DNA from: an uncultured Roseburia sp.
Lineage (GTDB): Bacteria; Bacillota; Clostridia; Lachnospirales; Lachnospiraceae
Length of the DNA: 13,617 bases
Direction: 5' to 3'
Assembly (NCBI GenBank): GCA_910577925.1
Contig: CAJTOI010000044.1
Location: forward strand, 1 to 13,617
Shown here: positions 1-6,887 of the stretch, in pieces
Layout of the letters: each line of letters begins with the position of its first letter
Numbering within the stretch: the first letter of the stretch is position 1
The notes under the pieces: generated by a model
Seen by the model: the letters and a program-made list of their open reading frames with translations, nothing else
The model's database searches: none
Told to the model about the DNA's origin: nothing
Position numbers and translations under genes: made by a program

Positions 1-97
1 CCTGCTGTATGAGCTGATTTTTCAGCTCCACAAGGCTATGTAAAAGTAATGTTCTTTCTTGGCTATCCACATATATGTGAGTTTTCTTTTCTCTCAT
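1..97 (-). CDS. Small hypothetical protein, mobile-element type (partial, runs off left edge)
   Basis: An open frame starts at ATG 97 and stays open for 32 codons to the window edge. It begins MREKKTHIYVD and continues with an amphipathic, Leu-rich stretch (LLLHSLVELKNQL). I recognise the pattern, a basic start, a short beta-like segment and then an L-K-N helix, as that of small proteins of about 60 residues often carried on conjugative elements of Clostridia; this is recall and not a search result. It has its own promoter at 124-152 and is insulated by the terminator at 173-206, so it is an independent unit and not a ppdK read-through product. An in-frame GTG at 106 is an alternative start, because the purine-rich AGGAAAGGA lies close to it. 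Function is unknown and most of the protein is outside the window. Confidence 0.5.
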   Translation of the reverse strand, partial: MREKKTHIYVDSQERTLLLHSLVELKNQLIQQ

Positions 98-123
98 GTA
101 GCTCACCGTCCTTTCCTGCTTCC

Positions 124-152
124 ATTATATATAGAAGCGATGGAATACTCAA
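124..152 (-). promoter_or_regulatory. Sigma-A-type promoter of the small left-edge gene
   Basis: On the minus strand TTGAGT (147-152) is followed by a 17-bp spacer and a perfect TATAAT (124-129). It sits just after the terminator at 173-206 and about 27 bp before the candidate start at 97, so it would give a short leader for the left-edge ORF. Confidence 0.6.
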
Positions 153-167
153 AGGTGCAAACGAGTG

Positions 168-206
168 AAAAAATAAGCGTACCACTATTTCTAATGATAC
201 GCTTAT
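168..206 (-). terminator. Intrinsic terminator downstream of ppdK and the ORF fragment
   Basis: The arms 173-186 and 193-206 form a 14-bp stem with a 6-nt loop. In the minus-strand RNA two pairs are G-U; in the plus-strand RNA the same positions would be A-C mismatches, so the minus orientation is favoured. The 3' side runs into a U-tract at 168-172. It is the first terminator after the ppdK stop, about 145 nt downstream. Confidence 0.75.
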
Positions 207-219
207 CATAATTCATCAT

Positions 220-345
220 CTAATCAAGGTCGATATAAACGGTTACATTCGTTTCTCTCCATTGATTTTTCCTTACATACTGTCCGTTAGCCTTTCGGTA
301 AGCTGCCGCCTGCTCGAAAGATAGCGGTAATTCAAAGGAAAGAGA
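220..345 (-). pseudogene. C-terminal fragment of a truncated ORF abutting the ppdK 3' end
   Basis: Immediately after the ppdK stop, in a different frame, about 41 codons read like a genuine protein tail: an ELPLSFEQAAAYRKANGQ segment, then YVRKNQWRETN, then VTVYIDLD and a stop at 220. The frame stays open back into ppdK coding sequence (to 429), but there it is only an antiparallel-looking shadow of the dikinase, with no ribosome binding site. The meaningful part therefore seems to begin at about 345. It ends 14 nt before the terminator stem and is followed by the small mobile-element-type ORF. I read it as a gene beheaded by insertion or deletion next to ppdK. The family is not identified; an intact gene using a start inside ppdK cannot be excluded. 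Confidence 0.4.
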
Positions 346-349
346 ACTC

Positions 350-2977
350 CTACCTACTTTGTATAGCCGCCTGCGCAGCAGCCAATCTTGCGATCGGCAC
401 ACGGAACGGTGAGCAGGATACATAGTCAAGACCGATCTTATGGCAGAACTCTACCGAAGACGGATCTCCGCCGTGCTCTCCGCAGATACCGACATGAAGC
501 TTCGGATTTACCGGCTTGCCAAGCTTGATTGCGGTCTCCATCAGCTTGCCGACACCTGTCTGGTCAATCTTTGCAAACGGATCGTTCTCGAAAATCTTGG
601 TGTCATAGTAAGCGTTTAAGAACTTACCTGCATCGTCGCGGGAGAAACCAAAGGTCATCTGTGTCAGGTCGTTTGTACCGAAGCAGAAGAAATCTGCCTC
701 TGTCGCAATCTCGTCTGCAGTCAGCGCCGCTCTCGGGATCTCGATCATCGTACCCACTTCGTACTCTAACTTCACGCCTGCAGCTGCGATCTCCGCATCC
801 GCAGTCTCAACGACAACTTTCTTGACAAATTTCAGCTCTTTGATCTCACATACGAGCGGAATCATGATTTCCGGCTTTACGGTCCAGTCGGAATGCTTCT
901 TCTGAACGTTAATCGCCGCACGGATTACAGCTTTCGTCTGCATCTTTGCGATCTCCGGATAGGTAACGGTCAGACGGCAGCCTCTGTGTCCCATCATCGG
1001 GTTAAACTCGTGAAGAGATGCGATAAGGCTCTTGATGTTCTCAACCGGTTTGCCCTGTGCCTGTGCAAGCTTCTCGATGTCGGCTTCCTCGGTCGGAACA
1101 AACTCATGAAGAGGCGGATCCAGGAAACGAATCGTAACCGGGGTTCCCTCGAGTGCCTCGTAGAGTGCCTCGAAGTCTCCCTGCTGGTACGGAAGAATCT
1201 TCTCAAGCGCAGCCTCTCTCTCCTCAACGGTATCGGAACAGATCATCTCACGGAATGCCGCGATTCTGTCCTCCTCAAAGAACATATGCTCGGTACGGCA
1301 GAGACCGATACCTTCTGCGCCGAGCTCGCGTGCTTTCTTCGCGTCTGCCGGCGTATCGGCGTTTGTTCTCACCTTTAATCTTCTGTATTTGTCCGCCCAA
1401 GCCATAACGCGTCCGAACTCACCTGCGATGGTCGCGTCAACGGTCGGGATCAATCCGTCGTAAATATTACCGGTCGTTCCGTCGATGGAAATCGGATCTC
1501 CCTCGTGGAACTCTTTTCCTGCCAGCGTGAACTTCTTGTTCGCCTCGTCCATGGCAATATCGCCACATCCGGATACACAGCAGGTACCCATACCGCGCGC
1601 AACAACGGCTGCGTGAGAGGTCATACCGCCGCGGACGGTGAGAATACCCTGAGAAGCTTTCATACCGGTGATATCCTCCGGTGAAGTCTCAAGACGCACG
1701 AGAACGACTTTCTCGCCTCTTGCGTTCCAGCTTTCCGCATCCTCAGCGGAGAATACGATCTTACCGCAGGCAGCGCCCGGAGAAGCTCCAAGTCCTTTGC
1801 CAATCGGTGTTGCAGCCTTTAATGCAGCTGCGTCAAACTGCGGGTGAAGCAGCGTGTCGAGATTACGCGGGTCAATCATTGCCACTGCCTCTTCCTCTGT
1901 TCTCATACCCTCATCCACCAGATCGCAGGCAATCTTTAACGCTGCCTGTGCGGTTCTCTTACCGTTTCTGGTCTGAAGCATATACAGCTTGCCGTGCTCA
2001 ACGGTAAACTCCATATCCTGCATGTCTCTGTAGTGATTCTCAAGCGTCTGGCACACATCCTTAAACTGCTCGAATGCCTCCGGGAACTTGTCCGCCATCT
2101 CGGTAATCTTCATCGGAGTGCGGACACCTGCAACAACGTCCTCGCCCTGTGCATTGGTAAGGAACTCGCCGAACAGACCCTTTGCTCCGGTCGCCGGGTC
2201 ACGGGTAAACGCAACGCCGGTACCGCAGTCGTCACCCATATTGCCGAATGCCATGGACTGTACGTTTACAGCGGTACCCCAGGAATACGGGATATCGTTG
2301 TCGCGGCGGTATACGTTCGCACGGGGGTTGTCCCAGGAACGGAATACGGCCTTGATAGCGCCCATCAGCTGCTCCTTCGGATCATCCGGGAAATCGGAAC
2401 CGATCTTCTCTTTGTACTCTGCTTTAAACTGATTTGCAAGCTCCTTCAAATCGTCCGCGTTCAGCTCAACGTCCTGTTTTACGCCTCTGTCCGCTTTCAT
2501 CTTATCGATGAGCTCCTCGAAATATTTCTTGCCGACTTCCATAACAACGTCGGAATACATCTGGATAAATCTGCGGTAGCAGTCCCATGCCCAACGCGCA
2601 TTGCCGGACATCTCTGCGATTGTATTGACAACTTCCTCATTCAGACCAAGATTTAAGATCGTGTCCATCATACCCGGCATGGAAGCTCTCGCGCCGGAAC
2701 GAACGGAAACAAGCAGCGGATTCTTGGTATCGCCGAATTTCTTTCCTGTAATCTCTTCCATCTTAACGATATGCTCGTTAATCTGTCCCTGAATCTCGGC
2801 ATTGATCTCTCTGCCGTCCTCATAATACTGCGTACAAGCTTCTGTCGTGATGGTAAAGCCCTGCGGAACCGGAAGACCGATGTTGGTCATCTCCGCTAAG
2901 TTCGCGCCCTTACCGCCGAGAAGCTCACGCATATCTGCGTTACCTTCCGTAAACAAATACACCCATTTGTTTGCCAT
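350..2977 (-). CDS. ppdK: Pyruvate, phosphate dikinase
   Basis: Cytosolic enzyme interconverting pyruvate + ATP + Pi and phosphoenolpyruvate + AMP + PPi, used in PPi-dependent glycolysis or gluconeogenesis. The start is ATG 2977, with AGGAGGAAT at 2986-2993 at good spacing; the 13 upstream in-frame codons are rejected because they lie before this site. The product is 875 residues, close to the 874 of C. symbiosum PpdK. The N-terminal ATP-grasp part includes GGKGANLAEM (21-30) and the SVRSGA loop (91-96). The phosphohistidine domain has GGMTSHAAVVARG with Thr453 and His455, the same numbers as the C. symbiosum catalytic residues. The C-terminal TIM barrel has GICGEHGGD with Cys832 (831 in C. 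symbiosum). It is a single-gene unit with its own promoter and a long leader. The last residues (IQSR) fall at the junction with element-like sequence and may not be ancestral. Confidence 0.97.
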   Translation of the reverse strand: MANKWVYLFTEGNADMRELLGGKGANLAEMTNIGLPVPQGFTITTEACTQYYEDGREINAEIQGQINEHIVKMEEITGKKFGDTKNPLLVSVRSGARASMPGMMDTILNLGLNEEVVNTIAEMSGNARWAWDCYRRFIQMYSDVVMEVGKKYFEELIDKMKADRGVKQDVELNADDLKELANQFKAEYKEKIGSDFPDDPKEQLMGAIKAVFRSWDNPRANVYRRDNDIPYSWGTAVNVQSMAFGNMGDDCGTGVAFTRDPATGAKGLFGEFLTNAQGEDVVAGVRTPMKITEMADKFPEAFEQFKDVCQTLENHYRDMQDMEFTVEHGKLYMLQTRNGKRTAQAALKIACDLVDEGMRTEEEAVAMIDPRNLDTLLHPQFDAAALKAATPIGKGLGASPGAACGKIVFSAEDAESWNARGEKVVLVRLETSPEDITGMKASQGILTVRGGMTSHAAVVARGMGTCCVSGCGDIAMDEANKKFTLAGKEFHEGDPISIDGTTGNIYDGLIPTVDATIAGEFGRVMAWADKYRRLKVRTNADTPADAKKARELGAEGIGLCRTEHMFFEEDRIAAFREMICSDTVEEREAALEKILPYQQGDFEALYEALEGTPVTIRFLDPPLHEFVPTEEADIEKLAQAQGKPVENIKSLIASLHEFNPMMGHRGCRLTVTYPEIAKMQTKAVIRAAINVQKKHSDWTVKPEIMIPLVCEIKELKFVKKVVVETADAEIAAAGVKLEYEVGTMIEIPRAALTADEIATEADFFCFGTNDLTQMTFGFSRDDAGKFLNAYYDTKIFENDPFAKIDQTGVGKLMETAIKLGKPVNPKLHVGICGEHGGDPSSVEFCHKIGLDYVSCSPFRVPIARLAAAQAAIQSR

Positions 2978-3008
2978 TTTACTGATTCCTCCTACAAAAA
3001 TATTGCCC

Positions 3009-3166
3009 TGCCGCACCCGTCATACAAAATCTGTCACACACGGTTACACAGCAATCGCCGCTATGTAAGTTCTGCGGTGCGGCACAGTTACTATGTTATC
3101 ATGAAAACCGCATAAAACCGGCCTTCACGACACAGCCACTACATGTGCTTCCTCCGGAACGCACAC
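3009..3166 (-). promoter_or_regulatory. Structured ppdK leader: 5'-terminal hairpin and long-range stem
   Basis: About 187 nt separate the predicted transcript start (about 3164) from the ppdK ATG. At the 5' end, 3143-3166 folds as a 10-bp stem with one bulged G and a GGA triloop, containing an SD-like GGAGG (3151-3155). Nearer the gene, 3076-3084 and 3009-3017 are perfect 9-bp inverted repeats (UGCCGCACC with GGUGCGGCA in the RNA); the second arm ends about 16 nt before the ribosome binding site. No known riboswitch consensus was recognised. The stretch 2978-3317 contains no other gene. Confidence 0.45.
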
Positions 3167-3170
3167 ATTT

Positions 3171-3198
3171 ATAATATCACACTTCTACTAAAAAGCAA
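3171..3198 (-). promoter_or_regulatory. ppdK promoter (extended -10)
   Basis: TATTAT (3171-3176) is preceded on the minus strand by TGA, giving a TGN extended -10. A weak -35, TTGCTT (3193-3198), lies 16 bp upstream. The transcript would start near 3164. Confidence 0.55.
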
Positions 3199-3246
3199 CA
3201 ATTTTTTTGTGACATAATCGGTGTTTTTTTGTTAATATTTCACAAT

Positions 3247-3286
3247 CCGGAATGATGTTTCATAATATGAAATGCATTTCTTCCGG
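3247..3286 (-). other. Imperfect hairpin after the glycosyltransferase gene
   Basis: CCGGAA (3247-3252) pairs with TTCCGG (3281-3286) around an inner TTTCAT/ATGAAA stem (3258-3263 with 3267-3272), with AUG/CAU pairing possible between them. It begins 31 nt after the glycosyltransferase stop and is the only candidate 3' structure for that gene. No U-tract follows, so it would be a weak or Rho-assisted end, or an mRNA-stabilising hairpin. Confidence 0.4.
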
Positions 3287-3317
3287 CTCCACAGACAGTC
3301 TCATAAAAAGTGTGCGC

Positions 3318-4937
3318 TTAATTGTACAGAAAATATGTATTATCAAACCCAAAGGTTCCCAGCTTTGTACATCCTTCATATCCGTTCTCCTGCACCAGCT
3401 TCTGCACTGCCTCATCCAGATTGTAAGAATATCCGACAAAGGAAACTACGATTCCGTCAGGAGACGCCAGACGGTGAATACCGTCTTTATTCAATTCCTC
3501 CAACGTGATAAAGGTGATACTCTTATAGTTACAATATTCGGCAAACTCAGGAAGAAGCAGCCAGCTATCCCCTTCGAACACACAGATACAATCATAATTG
3601 CTTTTCGCTTCTGCCTCTGCCAAAAAGGGCCTGCTGTCCCGATAGAGATACAGCCACCCGGAAGATGTATAGCTTCCGCCAATCAGCAATGCGCTCATGA
3701 CGATTGATCCGATGATAAACGCTTTGTTTTTCAGAAAATATTCCAGAACCTTATATGTCATGCATATCACTCCGGCAAAAGAAACCGCATATACGGGAAC
3801 AATATATCTGTCCGCTGTAACGAAAGACATTTTGGCTACAAGCATAAAATATAAAAAGCAGGGAATCAGCAAAAGCGCATACCGAATTTTTATTTTTCGT
3901 TCCATCCCTAAGGAAATACCGTCCCAAGGCACGAATCCTCCCTCGCCCCTCAAGTCTTTCTCAGAATATCGAACGGCAGTCAGGATCACAAGACCAATCA
4001 GAATATACCCCAGCAAATTGCCGAATACCTGCTGATTGAGGAGCGTAAAAAATATCTTAAGGGACTCCCAGTATCCGCCGTTTCTTCCCACAATCAAATT
4101 ATCAATCGCCTCCGTCCCCCGGTATCCGAAAAACATATGCTCTATCATTGCCGGAAAAACCGCGACGGAAGTTCCGGCCGCAAGTGCCATTGTCACGCAG
4201 AAAAGCAAGGTCTCCTTTATTCGCTCATTCCACAAAAGATAACTGCCGTACACACAGGAAATAAGAAAAGCATATACAATCACATAATAATGTGTAAGTG
4301 CACCCGCAACGGTGACCGCATAAATGAATCCGTAAAACTTGAAATTCTGCTTTTCATCCACCTGCTTTGCAAATAAATATGCGAGCAGCGTCACCCACAG
4401 CATCGCCATCACATACATTCTGAAATAAGACACTGCAAGCAGGATTCCGGTCAGAGCCACAAACGAAAACGATATCATTGTCAGAATATACTTACTCTCT
4501 GTCAGCAGCCGAATTAGTTTCCGCATCACAAATAATACCAATAATGCAGATACCATATTAATTATTCCCGCATACCATTTTGAGAACGTATTCGGAAATA
4601 CGGAACATATGGTATGAAGAGCCGCGTAATACAATGGCGGATGCACATCATTGGTCTGATTGGTCCAAACGCTGGAATAATCAAACCGTTCCCCCGATTG
4701 CACTTCCATATAATCCCAAAAAACAGAAGCCCCCGGGGTATAGGTCTTATCATATTCAAATGTGATATTTATCCCGTCTCCGGTATAGTTTGACAGACCG
4801 TACGAATAGATCTCATCAATATAATAGTTCGACTTTAGTGATATCACTATTATCATCAAAACGATGAATACCAGATACAGGATCATCGCCCTCGGCAATA
4901 ACTTTATTTTTTCTTTCATTGCAATAAAAATTTCCAA
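3318..4937 (-). CDS. Polytopic membrane glycosyltransferase, GT-C fold (GT39/ArnT-like)
   Basis: Predicted to transfer a sugar from a polyprenyl-phosphate donor to a surface acceptor, with its active site on the outer face of the membrane. The protein has 539 residues. TM1 is at about 16-34, followed by an extracytoplasmic loop with the acidic pair YIDEIYSYG (Asp41, Glu42) and the NDVHPPLYY motif (about 96-104), both typical of GT-C enzymes. About nine further membrane segments lie between 120 and 421, including YFRMY (171-175), also characteristic of this superfamily. A soluble tail of about 115 residues (425-539) completes it. The start is TTG 4937, because AGGAGGG (4945-4951) is 7 nt before it; the ATG six codons later is too far from the site. 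The gene is visibly A/T-richer than the housekeeping genes around it and is divergent from the XRE gene. The exact donor and acceptor cannot be told from sequence; the family call is by motif and topology. Confidence 0.7.
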   Translation of the reverse strand: MEIFIAMKEKIKLLPRAMILYLVFIVLMIIVISLKSNYYIDEIYSYGLSNYTGDGINITFEYDKTYTPGASVFWDYMEVQSGERFDYSSVWTNQTNDVHPPLYYAALHTICSVFPNTFSKWYAGIINMVSALLVLFVMRKLIRLLTESKYILTMISFSFVALTGILLAVSYFRMYVMAMLWVTLLAYLFAKQVDEKQNFKFYGFIYAVTVAGALTHYYVIVYAFLISCVYGSYLLWNERIKETLLFCVTMALAAGTSVAVFPAMIEHMFFGYRGTEAIDNLIVGRNGGYWESLKIFFTLLNQQVFGNLLGYILIGLVILTAVRYSEKDLRGEGGFVPWDGISLGMERKIKIRYALLLIPCFLYFMLVAKMSFVTADRYIVPVYAVSFAGVICMTYKVLEYFLKNKAFIIGSIVMSALLIGGSYTSSGWLYLYRDSRPFLAEAEAKSNYDCICVFEGDSWLLLPEFAEYCNYKSITFITLEELNKDGIHRLASPDGIVVSFVGYSYNLDEAVQKLVQENGYEGCTKLGTFGFDNTYFLYN

Positions 4938-4983
4938 ATCAAATCCCTCCTCAAAAACCTTTTCTTTTTATTCATGTTTTTAA

Positions 4984-5012
4984 ATTATAGCATATATTTC
5001 CGTATTTGTGAA
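4984..5012 (-). promoter_or_regulatory. Glycosyltransferase promoter (near-consensus, extended -10)
   Basis: TTCACA (5007-5012), a 17-bp spacer and TATAAT (4984-4989), the latter preceded by TGC (TGN extended -10). This is a strong promoter, and the symmetric dyad at 4996-5035 covers its spacer and -35, which suggests repression. Confidence 0.75.
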
Positions 5013-5035
5013 ATATATTTCGCCAAAACGGAAAT
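4996..5035. promoter_or_regulatory. 40-bp symmetric operator between the divergent genes
   Basis: ATTTCCGT (4996-5003), 6 nt, the 12-bp perfect palindrome GAAATATATTTC (5010-5021), 6 nt, ACGGAAAT (5028-5035). Outer arms and inner palindrome share one centre (between 5015 and 5016). The two 20-bp halves match at 17 positions. It overlaps the -35 and spacer of the glycosyltransferase promoter and lies 42 bp upstream of the XRE start codon, so the XRE protein is its likely ligand, possibly as two dimers, and probably autoregulates. Confidence 0.6.
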
Positions 5036-5076
5036 TATCGTTTGTACACTAATCGTGAAAGGAGAATAAACAACTT

Positions 5077-5364
5077 GTGAATTTGGGAGAAAAATTAAAA
5101 CAATTACGATTAGAAAAGAACCTTACGCAAAAACAGTTGGCTACGCGTCTGGGCGTCGCTATCAGCGCTGTTTCATCCTATGAATCCGACACCCGCTGTC
5201 CCACCTTTGACACTCTGATCAACTATGCCCACATCTTTCATGTGTCAACTGACTACCTGCTGGGTCTTGCGCCTCACAATACCCTTGACGTATCAGGCCT
5301 GTCGGAGGAAGAAATCCTTGCAATCGCCCAGCTTATAGATGTCATTCGAAAGAAAAACAAATAA
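5077..5364 (+). CDS. XRE-family helix-turn-helix transcriptional regulator
   Basis: A 95-residue DNA-binding protein. Residues about 4-60 form a Cro/C1-type HTH: LGEKLKQLRLEKNLTQ, then QLATRLGVAISAVSSYE (the recognition-helix region), then the family's usual P-x-x-D-T-L-I-N-Y-A and V-S-T-D-Y-L-L-G endings. A short helix (about 75-90, EEILAIAQLIDVIRK) probably mediates dimerisation. The start is GTG 5077, with AAAGGAG at 5058-5064, a rather long spacing of 12 nt. It is divergent from the glycosyltransferase gene and shares a 139-bp region with it that holds the symmetric operator. I infer that it represses that gene and itself. No convincing plus-strand promoter was found. The C-terminal codons lie within a 25-bp tandem duplication. 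Confidence 0.88.
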   Translation: MNLGEKLKQLRLEKNLTQKQLATRLGVAISAVSSYESDTRCPTFDTLINYAHIFHVSTDYLLGLAPHNTLDVSGLSEEEILAIAQLIDVIRKKNK

Positions 5365-5395
5365 AAAAGCTCGAAAGAAAAACAAATAAAAAAGC
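5346..5395. repeat. Perfect 25-bp tandem duplication over the XRE stop codon
   Basis: The 25-bp unit at 5346-5370 is repeated exactly at 5371-5395. It carries the last XRE codons, the TAA stop and the A-tract that opens the terminator. The first copy ends the gene; the second supplies the left flank of the terminator stem. Perfect identity suggests a recent slippage event. Confidence 0.95.
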
Positions 5396-5434
5396 TCCGG
5401 AAGAATATATTACATACTCTTCCGGGGCTTTTTT
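5388..5434. terminator. Shared (bidirectional) intrinsic terminator of XRE and glyS
   Basis: A 17-bp stem (5388-5404 with 5418-5434) and 13-nt loop, with A-tract on one side and T-tract on the other. The only imperfect pair is U-G in the plus RNA and C-A in the minus RNA, so it fits the XRE direction slightly better, but it should end both convergent transcripts: XRE stops at 5364 and glyS at 5452. Confidence 0.9.
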
Positions 5435-5451
5435 ATTAAAATAACCCTGTT

Positions 5452-6849
5452 CTACCACTCAAATTTCTTCTCAAAATAAGCGCCGAGATCCTCAATCTTT
5501 ACGCGCTCCTGCTCCATCGTGTCTCGGTCGCGGACCGTCACCGCGCCGTCGCTCTCGGACTCGAAATCATACGTCACGCAGAACGGCGTGCCGATCTCGT
5601 CCTGTCTCCGGTAGCGCTTGCCGATATTTCCCCTGTCGTCGAACTCGCAGTTGTACTTCTTAGAAAGCTCGGCAAAAATCTTCTCCGCACCCTCGCTGAG
5701 CTTCTTCGACAGCGGCAGCACACCGATCTTGACCGGTGCGAGCGCCGGATGAAAATGAAGCACGGTTCTCATATCCGGCTTCTCCTCCGTCCCGATATTC
5801 TCCTCGTCGTAGGCCGCGCACAGGAATGCCAGCACCACGCGGTCCGCACCCAGAGACGGCTCGATCACATACGGAACATAGCGCTCGTTCTTCTCATCGT
5901 CAAAGTAGGTCAGATCCTGGTGAGAGGTATCCTGATGCTGCGTCAGATCATAGTCCGTGCGGTCTGCGATGCCCCAGAGCTCTCCCCATCCGAACGGGAA
6001 TAAGAACTCAATGTCGGTCGTTCCCTTGCTGTAGAAACACAGCTCCTCCGGAGAATGGTCGCGCAGGCGCATCTCCTCCTCCTTCATGCCGAGTGCAAGC
6101 AGCCAGTCGCGGCAGAACCCTCTCCAATACTGAAACCACTCCAGATCGGCGCCCGGCTCACAGAAGAACTCCAGCTCCATCTGCTCGAACTCTCTGGTGC
6201 GGAACGTAAAGTTTCCGGGCGTGATCTCGTTGCGGAACGACTTTCCGATCTGCCCGATGCCGAACGGGATCTTTTTGCGCGAGGTCCTCTGTACGTTTTT
6301 AAAGTTCACGAAAATCCCCTGCGCCGTCTCCGGTCTTAAGTATACGGTATTCTTCGCATCCTCGGTCACGCCCTGGAACGTTTTAAACATCAGATTAAAC
6401 TGACGGATATCGGTAAAATTGTGTTTCCCGCAGCTCGGACATGCAATCTGATGCTCCTCGATAAACGCCTTCATCTGCTCCTGCGTCCATCCGTCCACCG
6501 AACCGGAAAGCACGACCTGATGCTCCTCGGCGAAATCCTCGATCAGCTTATCCGCACGAAACCGCTCGTGGCACTCTTTACAATCCATAAGGGGATCCGA
6601 AAAACCTCCGAGATGTCCCGATGCCACCCAGGTCTGCGGATTCATCAGAATCGCACAGTCCACACCCACATTGTAGGGATTCTCCTGAATAAATTTCTGC
6701 CACCATGCTCTCTTTACGTTATTCTTCAGCTCCACGCCGAGATTCCCGTAATCCCAGGTGTTCGCCAGCCCGCCGTATATCTCGGAACCCGGATATACAA
6801 ATCCTCTCGATTTCGCCAGCGCTACGATTTTATCCATTGACTTTTCCAT
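5452..6849 (-). CDS. glyS: Glycine--tRNA ligase (single-chain, class II dimeric type)
   Basis: Charges tRNA-Gly with glycine in the cytosol. The protein has 465 residues, usual for the homodimeric bacterial/archaeal-eukaryal type rather than the alpha2-beta2 GlyQ/GlyS type. N-terminal FVYPGSEIYGG (17-27) and WDYGNLG (32-38) are hallmark segments. Class II motif 2 is around FRNEITPGNF...FEQMELEFF (205-229) and motif 3 contains GADRVVLAFL (334-343). Cysteine pairs C90/C93 and C137/C140 could bind zinc. The C-terminal anticodon-binding domain starts at about 365 (HPALAPVKIGVLPL). The start is ATG 6849 with AAGGAG 12 nt upstream; an ATG four codons later is possible. The gene follows the lipoprotein gene by 38 nt with no T-box or promoter between, so it is transcribed from the promoter at 7645-7673 or from further upstream, and ends at the shared terminator. 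Confidence 0.96.
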   Translation of the reverse strand: MEKSMDKIVALAKSRGFVYPGSEIYGGLANTWDYGNLGVELKNNVKRAWWQKFIQENPYNVGVDCAILMNPQTWVASGHLGGFSDPLMDCKECHERFRADKLIEDFAEEHQVVLSGSVDGWTQEQMKAFIEEHQIACPSCGKHNFTDIRQFNLMFKTFQGVTEDAKNTVYLRPETAQGIFVNFKNVQRTSRKKIPFGIGQIGKSFRNEITPGNFTFRTREFEQMELEFFCEPGADLEWFQYWRGFCRDWLLALGMKEEEMRLRDHSPEELCFYSKGTTDIEFLFPFGWGELWGIADRTDYDLTQHQDTSHQDLTYFDDEKNERYVPYVIEPSLGADRVVLAFLCAAYDEENIGTEEKPDMRTVLHFHPALAPVKIGVLPLSKKLSEGAEKIFAELSKKYNCEFDDRGNIGKRYRRQDEIGTPFCVTYDFESESDGAVTVRDRDTMEQERVKIEDLGAYFEKKFEW

Positions 6850-6887
6850 TTTATAACTGTACTCCTTTCCAAATGTGCAGGACTCTT

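Noticed and set aside
893..2656. Plus-strand ORFs antisense to ppdK
   Set aside because: Shadows of the high-quality dikinase frame; no ribosome binding sites or recognisable domains.
2978..3016. Upstream in-frame extension of ppdK by 13 codons
   Set aside because: A strong AGGAGG lies inside the extension at ideal distance from ATG 2977, and PpdK homology begins there.
6850..6887. T-box leader for glyS
   Set aside because: Only 38 nt separate glyS from the preceding gene; no room for a T-box, and none is seen in the 87-nt gap upstream of the lipoprotein either.
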